From: an uncultured Dorea sp.
GTDB taxonomy: Bacteria; Bacillota; Clostridia; Lachnospirales; Lachnospiraceae
Assembly (NCBI GenBank): GCA_910588745.1
Contig: CAJURK010000072.1
Location: forward strand, 1-8,595
DNA length: 8,595 nucleotides
Direction of reading: 5' to 3'
Numbering within the stretch: position 1 is the first letter of the stretch; each line of letters opens with the position of its first letter. Shown here in pieces: positions 1-5,714 of the stretch. A program made the translations under genes and the position numbers. The notes beneath the pieces are model-generated. The model was not told the origin of the DNA. It searched no databases and saw only the letters and a list, made by a program, of their open reading frames with translations.

Positions 1-58
1 CAGTTGTCAATTACCAGTTGGAATCTCATTCATTGAAATTCCGAGAAGTTATATTAAA
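1..58. other. 3' flank of the regulator gene, no feature seen
   Basis: This is the short flank downstream of the regulator stop codon. I see a small direct repeat (CAGTTG at 1-6 and 15-20) but no convincing terminator hairpin with a U-tract on the minus strand and no reading frame that can be judged at this length. Confidence 0.4.
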
Positions 59-1987
59 TTACATCAAAGAAATCGTATCTTTGAGAAGCTGGATAAAATG
101 CCTGTAGTCCGGGTTCGGCAGAAGGCGTTTTACAAAATTTTTGTCGGTAAAGACTTTCGCCAGGTAATTCCAGAGCTGAAAAGCTTTGGGGTTGTTTTTT
201 CCGATACAGACCATCAGTACCAGGTTCACCATGTGTTTCTCTTTGTCCCAAGCGACGGCCTGCGGGAGTACGGTGACGGCGACAAAGGTATCGGAAGAAA
301 CGGCTTTCAGTGGATGAGGGGCGGCGATTCCGTTGCCCCAGTAGGTACTACGCATATTATCCCGCTCAAACACGGTGTCTTCGAGGGATTGAAATTCTAT
401 CTCAAAATAGCTGGCGGCATTTCTGCACATCTTCCGTATGATGGTTTCCCGATGCTTCTCGCTCTGCACATGGTAGAGTTCCTGGTAGAAGATGGAGGTA
501 ATATCGTCGATGCTTTGGAATCCGTCAATGGCAAGTTTCAGATTCAGGTAATCCTGGCGTTCCGGGAACGGATCCACATAAAAAGCAAGTCCCGCGTCGT
601 AGAACTTATTCTTCTCGGTTGTCAGCAGGATATATTGATCCATATCGTCTTCATCTATCATCTCGGGCATTTTGAAAGTCAGTTCTGCTACGACGTCTGA
701 AAACCAGTTTAACAGAGTTTGGCGTAAAAGGATATTTTCGCTTTGGCGCATGGAGGATATGACCATAATTTTTTTCGTGCCGTCCGCCTGATGTTGTCTG
801 GCAAGCGCGCTGTATAGATGAATTGCAAGAAACGCGATCTCGTCGTCGCTTACTGTCTTGTGAAATACTTTCTGCAGATGGGAGGCAAAGTAAATGCCCA
901 GATCGAACCCCTGTGGGAAGGATTGCCTGATATAGTCCACAAGATGGTTTTTTAGCTGCATATCATATTTAATTCGGACTACCAGAGAGGTCGTGTGCAG
1001 AGACAGGGCGATTCGGAGATTTAAGCTGTCCGTCAAATCGACTCCGTGCTGTTCCCGGATTGCTGATAATGCGTCCAGGACAAGGTTATCAATGTCCGGG
1101 GAGATAATATCGGAGGTGTTAAAGCTTCCCTGCCCTTTCATATAGAGAGCAAAGTAGTCAACTTCCGCATCCGGAATGCGGATAAAATATTCTTTACTGA
1201 TACGGTCAAACACCGCCTGAGCGATGGGCCGTTCCGGTTCTAAATCTTCGGTAAATTTAAGTTCAGAAGGGGCAATAAAAAACCAGTCCTGCATGCGCTG
1301 CAGGGCTACATATATCTGAACGATGGAGTTGTTAAGCGCAGTTTCGGTTACCGGGTGTTTAAAAGAAATTAAGGTTTCTACCAGGATATTCTTAATCTTC
1401 TCAATTGGAGCATTGGGAGATTGTTCCGCTAACGCGACAATGTTGTTGGCAATGATTAAGTTCTGATCCATCATACAGAGCCGTTTGCTGATTTCATTAC
1501 CGTCGATCATTACTTTATTGGAACTGCGGAGCAGTTCTAGGTTGTATCTGCCGATGATATCGCTTACCGTTTTTAAATCATTTAATAAAGTAGACCGGGA
1601 CACAAAAATTGTATTTTCCAAATCGTAAAGGGAAACAGCCCGGTGTTCCTTTAAAAGCAGGTGGAGAAGCTGGCTGATTCGTTCGTTTGGGTAGTTGATG
1701 GTAGCAGAACTAAACTGTTGGTAATAAGAGTCTTTTAATGCAAGGAACTGGTCGGAGTCCCCGATGATGATCCGGCATCCTTTTCGCGCGACGGATTCAA
1801 AGGTCACACAATCGACAGAACTCATTTCCAGTTTAATCTGTTTGATGTCGTTTTGTATGGTACGAAGGCTGCACTGATGCTTATTTGAGAAATAGGAAGC
1901 AGTCATGTATGTGTCAGGATTCTCAAAAAGTTCTAAAACAATTTCTAATTGTCGTTGATTTAACAGCAATTTTAGTTCCCCTTTCAT
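59..1987 (-). CDS. PRD-domain PTS-regulated transcriptional activator (MtlR/LicR-like, BglG superfamily)
   Basis: This 642-residue cytoplasmic DNA-binding regulator probably controls the divergent PTS operon. Visible domains in order: an HTH at about residues 8-55 and a second Mga-type HTH at about 103-150, PRD1 at about 185-290, PRD2 at about 300-397, an EIIB-like domain at about 405-490 and a fructose/mannitol-type EIIA at about 495-640. PRD2 keeps both expected histidines (H331 in LSLH, H390 in LAIH). The EIIA keeps the phosphorylatable histidine H558 in the motif IAAPHP. PRD1 looks degenerate: at the second conserved site it reads FALYM where a histidine is usual. The EIIB-like domain reads VISSMRQSE where active domains carry a cysteine, so it probably cannot accept phosphate. 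The two HTHs argue for DNA binding rather than BglG-type RNA antitermination, and no sigma-54 AAA+ domain (LevR type) is present. The start ATG is bounded by an in-frame TGA four codons upstream and has no obvious Shine-Dalgarno sequence, so expression may be low. Family is secure; the target operon is inferred. Confidence 0.9.
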   Translation of the reverse strand: MKGELKLLLNQRQLEIVLELFENPDTYMTASYFSNKHQCSLRTIQNDIKQIKLEMSSVDCVTFESVARKGCRIIIGDSDQFLALKDSYYQQFSSATINYPNERISQLLHLLLKEHRAVSLYDLENTIFVSRSTLLNDLKTVSDIIGRYNLELLRSSNKVMIDGNEISKRLCMMDQNLIIANNIVALAEQSPNAPIEKIKNILVETLISFKHPVTETALNNSIVQIYVALQRMQDWFFIAPSELKFTEDLEPERPIAQAVFDRISKEYFIRIPDAEVDYFALYMKGQGSFNTSDIISPDIDNLVLDALSAIREQHGVDLTDSLNLRIALSLHTTSLVVRIKYDMQLKNHLVDYIRQSFPQGFDLGIYFASHLQKVFHKTVSDDEIAFLAIHLYSALARQHQADGTKKIMVISSMRQSENILLRQTLLNWFSDVVAELTFKMPEMIDEDDMDQYILLTTEKNKFYDAGLAFYVDPFPERQDYLNLKLAIDGFQSIDDITSIFYQELYHVQSEKHRETIIRKMCRNAASYFEIEFQSLEDTVFERDNMRSTYWGNGIAAPHPLKAVSSDTFVAVTVLPQAVAWDKEKHMVNLVLMVCIGKNNPKAFQLWNYLAKVFTDKNFVKRLLPNPDYRHFIQLLKDTISLM

Positions 1988-2057
1988 CTTTTGCGCTCAG
2001 CCTGTACGCCGATTGTTCTGGTATGCAGACTGCGGCATTTTATAAGTATTAAGATTC

Positions 2058-2063
2058 AGTATA
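2058..2063 (-). promoter_or_regulatory. Candidate -10 box for the regulator gene
   Basis: Read on the minus strand this is TATACT, a good -10 hexamer, about 70 bases upstream of the regulator start codon. The hexamer 17 bases further upstream is only TTCTTT, a poor -35, so an activator or weak basal expression would be expected. A second A/T-rich candidate (TATAAA) lies slightly closer to the gene. This is a sequence match only. Confidence 0.35.
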
Positions 2064-2134
2064 ACATCACGAATCTAAGAAAAGAATTAAACAAATTTCG
2101 GATTTGGAAGAAATGATTTCCTGTTTGTTCTGGG

Positions 2135-2150
2135 TGAATTGCGAAATTCA
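2135..2150. promoter_or_regulatory. Candidate operator: TGAATT-GCGA-AATTCA inverted repeat
   Basis: The two 6-base arms TGAATT and AATTCA are perfect inverted repeats around a 4-base spacer, giving a 16-bp site with dyad symmetry. It lies about 65-80 bases upstream of the -35 of the PTS promoter, a usual place for an activator site. Related half-sites (GAATT...AATT) occur around 2084-2097 and 2191-2205, so several binding sites for one dimeric regulator are plausible. Assignment to the PRD regulator is inference. Confidence 0.4.
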
Positions 2151-2208
2151 ACTGTGGGAAAGACAGAAAGAAAATTACACATATTACGGAATTACTGCGC
2201 AATTTTTT

Positions 2209-2222
2209 TGTGAATTTTTACA
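2209..2222. promoter_or_regulatory. Imperfect palindrome overlapping the -35 of the PTS promoter
   Basis: The sequence TGTGAATTTTTACA has TGT/ACA ends and AA/TT inner matches, with mismatches at the fourth pair and the centre. It covers the whole -35 hexamer, so a protein bound here would block RNA polymerase. It resembles a catabolite-responsive element only at the ends and lacks the central CG, so a CcpA assignment is not supported. Confidence 0.25.
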
Positions 2223-2245
2223 AAACAGCTATGCTATGCTAATAA
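2217..2245 (+). promoter_or_regulatory. Predicted sigma-A promoter of the PTS operon with extended -10
   Basis: The -35 TTTACA (2217-2222) is separated by exactly 17 bases from the -10 TAATAA (2240-2245), and a TG dinucleotide one base upstream of the -10 makes it an extended -10 element. Transcription would start near 2252, leaving about 125 nt of leader before the first gene. It is the best promoter match in this intergenic region. Confidence 0.6.
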
Positions 2246-2267
2246 CAACATAAGCCATGTTACATAT

Positions 2268-2286
2268 GACTTTTGCCAAAAGAGTC
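2268..2286 (+). promoter_or_regulatory. Small hairpin in the PTS operon leader, with a distal complementary segment
   Basis: GACTTTT (2268-2274) pairs with AAGAGTC (2280-2286) including one G-U pair, leaving the loop GCCAA. The segment GCCAAAA (2275-2281), which contains that loop, is also perfectly complementary to TTTTGGC at 2328-2334. The RNA could therefore form a loop interaction or switch to a longer-range helix. There is no U-tract, so this is not a simple terminator. Confidence 0.3.
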
Positions 2287-2378
2287 ACAACAAAATACGC
2301 TGCTTCTCTCTAAAAACACGTAGATGATTTTGGCTTGTGAATGTATGAATGAAATAAGATAGAAAGGACGAATTGACA

Positions 2379-2813
2379 ATGGCTAATTCCAGAATTCGTG
2401 TTGTGCTTGTTTCACACGGAGAACAATCCAAGGGGATGCTGAATACGGTTCAGATGCTGCTCGGAGAACAGGACAATATCGCTGCATACTGTCTGTATCC
2501 GGAACAGTCTGTGACGGATTTAACAGAAGAGTTGGAAAAGGAAATCAAAGAGTACGGCGCCGAAAATATCATTTTTCTGACAGAACTAAAACATGGTTCG
2601 CCGTTTAATGTAGTGGTTTCCCTTACCAGAAATTATGACCTCTACCATATTACAGGAACAAATCTCGCCATGCTTATGACGGTGATTTTGGAACGTGACT
2701 TTGATGGTGCGGATTGCGGGAAAGTATGTGACGCGGCGCTTGATGCGGCGAAAGACAGTTATGTGGATGTCAGAAAAATGTTAGAGGAATCTGATGAAGA
2801 GGAGGATGATTAA
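2379..2813 (+). CDS. PTS mannose/fructose/sorbose family EIIA component
   Basis: This cytoplasmic phosphocarrier takes phosphate from HPr and passes it to EIIB. It is 144 residues, normal for a single-domain mannose-type EIIA. The N-terminal strand ends in VSHG, with H13 as the expected phosphorylation site. The later motifs TELKHGSPFN (about 68-77) and ITGTNLAML (about 91-99) match the family's conserved GGSPFN and TGxNLPML segments with small departures. The ATG at 2379 is preferred over an in-frame TTG six bases upstream because AGAAAGGA at 2361-2368 sits at the proper distance from the ATG and too close to the TTG. The protein ends in a very acidic tail, part of whose GAG GAG codons form the ribosome binding site of the next gene. 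It is first in the operon, with three bases between its stop codon and the EIIB start. The sugar specificity cannot be read from this subunit. Confidence 0.93.
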   Translation: MANSRIRVVLVSHGEQSKGMLNTVQMLLGEQDNIAAYCLYPEQSVTDLTEELEKEIKEYGAENIIFLTELKHGSPFNVVVSLTRNYDLYHITGTNLAMLMTVILERDFDGADCGKVCDAALDAAKDSYVDVRKMLEESDEEEDD

Positions 2814-2816
2814 AGA

Positions 2817-3320
2817 ATGAGAAATGTTGTTTTGGCGCGTGTGGATGATCGTTTGATTCACGGCGAAGTCGTTACGGCATGGACGCCTACCTATCGGGCA
2901 AACAAAATTATTATTGTTGACGACGAGGTGGCAAAGGATCAATTTAATGTCCGTGTTGTGAAGGCTCTGGCTCCGGCCGGAACAAAAGTAATCGTGTATA
3001 ATGTGGAAAAGGCGGCTGAGAAGCTGATGGTTCCGGGGGTAGACGGAGAAAGGCTTCTCGTGCTTGCGAAGACACCGATTACGTACAGCCGGCTGGTGAA
3101 AGCGGGAGTTCCGATTAAGGAAGTGAATCTCGGCGGAGCGGGTATCCGCGGGGAGAGGCAGCCGTTTATTAATAATGTGGCGCTGAATCCCGACGAGGTT
3201 CTGGCTTGTGAGGAAATGAAGAAAGCGGGAGTGCATGTGTTCTACCAGCTTGTTCCGGAGCAGGGCGTGATTGAGATTGACGAGGCTTTAAAGAAAGCAA
3301 AAGCTAATTTTGGCTTGTAA
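2817..3320 (+). CDS. PTS mannose/fructose/sorbose family EIIB component
   Basis: This subunit receives phosphate from EIIA and donates it to the incoming sugar at the membrane. It is 167 residues, typical of a free-standing mannose/sorbose EIIB. The active-site signature RVDDRLIHGEVV places the phosphorylatable histidine at H15, and the C-terminal VNLGGAG (about 103-109) matches the conserved VNxGG motif. The Shine-Dalgarno GGAGG at 2801-2805 is inside the EIIA coding end, so the two genes are translationally close. EIIC begins 34 bases downstream. Unlike E. coli ManX, EIIA and EIIB are separate proteins here, as is common in Firmicutes. Confidence 0.94.
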   Translation: MRNVVLARVDDRLIHGEVVTAWTPTYRANKIIIVDDEVAKDQFNVRVVKALAPAGTKVIVYNVEKAAEKLMVPGVDGERLLVLAKTPITYSRLVKAGVPIKEVNLGGAGIRGERQPFINNVALNPDEVLACEEMKKAGVHVFYQLVPEQGVIEIDEALKKAKANFGL

Positions 3321-3354
3321 CAGAAAATTTGCAAAGGAAAAGGAGAGATGAGAA

Positions 3355-4158
3355 ATGAGTTTAGGCGTAGCAATTCTTTGTGGAATTACCTACTGGCTGG
3401 CTGAGGCGAATCTGCCTTTCGTTGGGCTTTGGACACTGCAGAGACCTTTGGTCTGCGGATTTTTGACAGGGTGCTTTTTAGGACATCCGGTTGAGGGAGC
3501 TGTGATTGGAGCAACCATCAACCTTGTTTACTTGGGATTTATATCTGCGGGAGGTTCTATGCCGGCGGATATGGCTCTGGCCGGTATCTTGGGTACGGCG
3601 TATGCGATTACGGGAGGTTTGGACGCGGATACGGCGCTGGCAATTGCAGTTCCTCTTGGACTGCTTGGCACAATCGTATGGTACCTGCGTATGACGTTTG
3701 ACTCTGTGTTTGTGCATATGGGAGATAAATGGGTGGTAGAAGGCAAGTTTAACAACCTGTATTTGTCCAATGTTATACTTCCGCAGGCGTTTTCAGCGGT
3801 AATCTGTGTGATTCCGTGTACGCTGGCGGCATATTTTGGAGCAAATTATATTCAGTCGTTTATTGACATGTGCGCAGGAAAGCCGCTTCAGATTTTCCAG
3901 ATCATCGGCGGACTGATGCCGGCGCTTGGAATAGCAATTACACTGCAGTACATTTTCAAAGGTGAGGCGCGTATTTTCTTATTTCTGGGATTCATGATAG
4001 CTACCGTATCCGGCATGACGCTGATCGAGCAGGGTATTATCGGTCTGATTATGGCGATTGTTTACATTCAGTTGACGGGTTCAAAACCGGCGTTGGCTGC
4101 GGCAGGCGGCGCTCCGGCAGGCGAGTATGACCCGGATTATGATCCAGATGAAGATTAA
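3355..4158 (+). CDS. PTS mannose/fructose/sorbose family EIIC component (membrane permease)
   Basis: EIIC is one of the two integral membrane subunits that form the sugar channel. The 267 residues contain several long hydrophobic segments, and the region about 34-110 shows the sorbose-type EIIC pattern, with glycine-rich helices (GHPVEGAVIGATINLVYLG) followed by a small loop with SMPAD. The start is ATG 3355 with AGGAG at 3341-3345 nine bases upstream. A nearby ATG at 3348 is in another frame. The C-terminus leaves the last helix near residue 241 and ends in a hydrophilic Ala/Gly-rich tail finishing with a short YDPD repeat and acidic residues, which probably lies in the cytoplasm. EIID follows 15 bases later. 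Family assignment is firm; substrate is unknown. Confidence 0.93.
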   Translation: MSLGVAILCGITYWLAEANLPFVGLWTLQRPLVCGFLTGCFLGHPVEGAVIGATINLVYLGFISAGGSMPADMALAGILGTAYAITGGLDADTALAIAVPLGLLGTIVWYLRMTFDSVFVHMGDKWVVEGKFNNLYLSNVILPQAFSAVICVIPCTLAAYFGANYIQSFIDMCAGKPLQIFQIIGGLMPALGIAITLQYIFKGEARIFLFLGFMIATVSGMTLIEQGIIGLIMAIVYIQLTGSKPALAAAGGAPAGEYDPDYDPDED

Positions 4159-4173
4159 GGAGGTTGAGTAGAG

Positions 4174-5013
4174 ATGGCAAAGAAAGAGTGGAAGCAGAAA
4201 CTTATTCCGAAAAAGGCGCTTATCAGGGCTTCCCTGATCTGGGAGACTTGGGTTCAATGCTGTTATAACTACGAGCGTATGATGGGTATGGCCTGTGCGC
4301 ATACCTTCCTGCCGGTAGTAAAGCATTTGTATCCGGATAACAAAGAGAAGCAAATTGACCTTATGACCCGTGAGATGGAATTTTTCAACGTACATATTGA
4401 GTTCGGTTCTTGTATCTTAGGACTTGCCATTGCCCTAGAAGAAGAGAAGGCGATGGGTTACGATATTCCGAACGAATTTATTACAAATATCAAGACGTCC
4501 CTGATGGGGCCGTTAGCCGGTGTGGGCGATACCATTTATCAGGGCGTCCTGATTCCGATTCTGCTGGCGCTTTGTATTGACATTACACGTTCAGGGAACG
4601 GCAACGTATGGGGAGCGATTGTGTATACGATCCTCATGGTAGCAATTAGTTATATATTCTCGTATGTAAACTTTATGTTTGGGTATAATGCCGGAAGCGA
4701 CGCGATTATGGATTTCCTAGAAAAAGGAATCATAGACAAGCTGCTAAAAGCCGCATCCATTATGGGCTGTATGGTTATGGGAGGGCTAATTGTAAATTAC
4801 GTAAATATGAAATGCGGGCTTACGATAGCCACCTCCGGAGCGGAATTTTCGCTGCAGGAAAGTTTGTTTGACGCCGTACTGCCGAACATTCTTCCGCTGG
4901 GCGCTACCCTTGGAGTATACGGCCTGCTTCAGAAGAGATGGACGTCGATTAAGGTTATACTTTTGATCGTTGTTGTGGGAGTTGTGGGAGGCTTCTTTAA
5001 TATTCTTGCATAG
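4174..5013 (+). CDS. PTS mannose/fructose/sorbose family EIID component (membrane)
   Basis: EIID occurs only in the mannose-type PTS and forms the translocation complex with EIIC. It has 279 residues, the family's usual length. Clear family motifs are NYERMMGMACAH (about 32-43), FNVHIEFG with a following ALEEEKAMG (about 71-95), and the highly conserved SLMGPLAGVGDTI (about 109-121). The C-terminal half carries hydrophobic segments at about 146-168, 194-212 and 259-278. The canonical FNTHP reads FNVHI here, a small departure near the membrane interface. AAGGAGG at 4157-4163 overlaps the EIIC stop codon and gives a strong ribosome binding site. It is the last transporter gene before the hairpin pair at 5031-5092. 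Confidence 0.95.
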   Translation: MAKKEWKQKLIPKKALIRASLIWETWVQCCYNYERMMGMACAHTFLPVVKHLYPDNKEKQIDLMTREMEFFNVHIEFGSCILGLAIALEEEKAMGYDIPNEFITNIKTSLMGPLAGVGDTIYQGVLIPILLALCIDITRSGNGNVWGAIVYTILMVAISYIFSYVNFMFGYNAGSDAIMDFLEKGIIDKLLKAASIMGCMVMGGLIVNYVNMKCGLTIATSGAEFSLQESLFDAVLPNILPLGATLGVYGLLQKRWTSIKVILLIVVVGVVGGFFNILA

Positions 5014-5030
5014 TACAGCGGTAGAATTTT

Positions 5031-5062
5031 ACATAAGCGGTTTCTGCGGAAGCCGCTTATGT
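5031..5062 (+). other. Strong 14-bp hairpin between transporter and enzyme genes
   Basis: ACATAAGCGGTTTC (5031-5044) pairs with GAAGCCGCTTATGT (5049-5062) around the tetraloop TGCG. Thirteen pairs are Watson-Crick and one is G-U. The following bases are TAGATTAGCG, so no U-tract supports intrinsic termination. Position and stability suggest an mRNA-processing or 3'-end stabilising element that could let the transporter genes be expressed at a different level from the downstream enzymes. Function is inference. Confidence 0.6.
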
Positions 5063-5069
5063 TAGATTA

Positions 5070-5092
5070 GCGCCTTCTTTTGGCAAAGGCGC
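5070..5092 (+). other. Second hairpin directly after the first, upstream of the zinc-ribbon gene
   Basis: GCGCCTT (5070-5076) pairs perfectly with AAGGCGC (5086-5092) around a nine-base loop. It starts only seven bases after the preceding stem. The sequence after it is purine-rich and leads into the ribosome binding site, so it is not a standard terminator either. Two stacked stems of this kind suggest a segmental-stability or attenuator element. Confidence 0.5.
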
Positions 5093-5126
5093 AGAGCCGG
5101 GAAAGAGTAAGCGGAGGAGAGAAAAG

Positions 5127-5711
5127 ATGGCAAAAGAATGCGATATTTGCGGAAATAAAATCGGCTTCAAAGGCTTTCACTGCCAGGACGGCGTGGTATG
5201 TAAAAAATGCTATGGGGCGGTAAGCAACGGCTATACCGGAACGATTACAAAGAAAACACTTGCGGAACTTAAGAAAACATATGAGAAAAATGCGGTTCCG
5301 ATTGAGATGGGCGAAGGAGGGTTTGAGACGACCCGAAGGGTAAAGACCTTTCTGCTGATAGACGAGAGGAACCGGAAATTCTGCATACCGGGGAATCCAA
5401 GCGTTACAAAGGTGTATGGCAGGCCGGAAATTTATCATTACAGGGAGCTGGAAGGATATAAACTAGCCTGCGATCCTGAGTTGTCCCCGGAAGAACTGAC
5501 TTATTTAAAAGAGAATAAGAAGTCTGTGAAGGTGGTGAAAAAGCTGCGCGTCCGCTTGAAGATCAGAGGAAAAGGGATCAGAGATATCACGATTGTGTCA
5601 TCGCCGGTGCGGTCGTCCGGCTTTGCGTTCCGCCAGTCTTATGGCATAGCTATGAATATCATGAAGGAGCTGGAGTATATTTATGAGTCAAAGGAAAAAC
5701 AGGAGGATTAG
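5127..5711 (+). CDS. DUF4428-like zinc-ribbon protein of unknown function
   Basis: This 194-residue soluble protein starts with a treble-clef-like cysteine module: C5-x2-C8 and C25-x2-C28, with KDG-like residues between (QDGVVCKKC), matching the DUF4428 pattern as I recall it. A Zn-binding role for the four cysteines is inferred. A basic linker follows (about 41-73), then a beta-rich domain with FLLIDERNRKFCIP (about 75-88), VYxRPEIYHYRELEGY (about 97-111) and a basic segment KVVKKLRVRLKIRGKG (about 135-150). The end is a predicted helix. DUF4428 relatives often carry a glycine-rich hydrophobic insert between these blocks; none is seen here, and there is no signal peptide or membrane segment. 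GGAGGAGAG at 5113-5120 gives the start. The next gene begins three bases after its stop, so it belongs to the sugar operon although no catalytic function can be assigned. It could be an adaptor or regulatory protein. Confidence 0.65.
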   Translation: MAKECDICGNKIGFKGFHCQDGVVCKKCYGAVSNGYTGTITKKTLAELKKTYEKNAVPIEMGEGGFETTRRVKTFLLIDERNRKFCIPGNPSVTKVYGRPEIYHYRELEGYKLACDPELSPEELTYLKENKKSVKVVKKLRVRLKIRGKGIRDITIVSSPVRSSGFAFRQSYGIAMNIMKELEYIYESKEKQED

Positions 5712-5714
5712 ACG

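Larger units (their letters stand above)
1988..2378. promoter_or_regulatory. Divergent intergenic control region between regulator and PTS operon
   Basis: These 391 bases hold no recognisable gene. They separate the leftward regulator from the rightward PTS operon and so must carry both promoters and the operators. The middle part is AT-rich and contains several AATT-based inverted repeats: a perfect one at 2135-2150, a looser one around 2084-2097 and another around 2191-2205. The rightward promoter lies at 2217-2245, followed by a leader of roughly 125 nt. No -24/-12 sigma-54 promoter was found, which agrees with the regulator lacking an AAA+ domain. Confidence 0.75.

Noticed and set aside
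98..700. 200-codon plus-strand open frame antisense to the regulator
   Set aside because: It lies opposite the conserved EIIB/EIIA part of the regulator, has no ribosome binding site that I can see and no recognisable domain; the regulator's motifs explain the sequence.
2209..2222. Catabolite-responsive element (cre) for CcpA
   Set aside because: The central CG and the following conserved bases are missing; only the TG...CA ends agree.
2373..2378. TTG start for EIIA two codons earlier
   Set aside because: The ribosome binding site at 2361-2368 would be only about four bases away; ATG 2379 has proper spacing and gives the usual N-terminus.
2150..2378. Sigma-54 (-24/-12) promoter as in LevR-controlled mannose PTS operons
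   Set aside because: No TGGCAC-N5-TTGC-like sequence is visible and the neighbouring regulator has no AAA+ domain.
2252..2378. BglG-type ribonucleic antiterminator overlapping a terminator
   Set aside because: No U-tract terminator is present in the leader, and the regulator begins with DNA-binding HTHs instead of a CAT RNA-binding domain.
2790..2810. Acidic C-terminal tails on EIIA and on the partial TnpB-like protein as a shared functional feature
   Set aside because: In both cases the GAA/GAG codons supply the purine-rich ribosome binding site of the next gene, which is a simpler explanation.
2781..3236. 151-codon minus-strand frame opposite EIIB
   Set aside because: EIIB has its full motif set and length on the plus strand; the antisense frame shows no family pattern.
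2327..3318. Identical 12-mer ATTTTGGCTTGT at 2327-2338 and 3307-3318, each about 40 bases upstream of a PTS gene start
   Set aside because: The second copy is within the EIIB coding end, and one or two 12-base matches are expected by chance in a window of this size.
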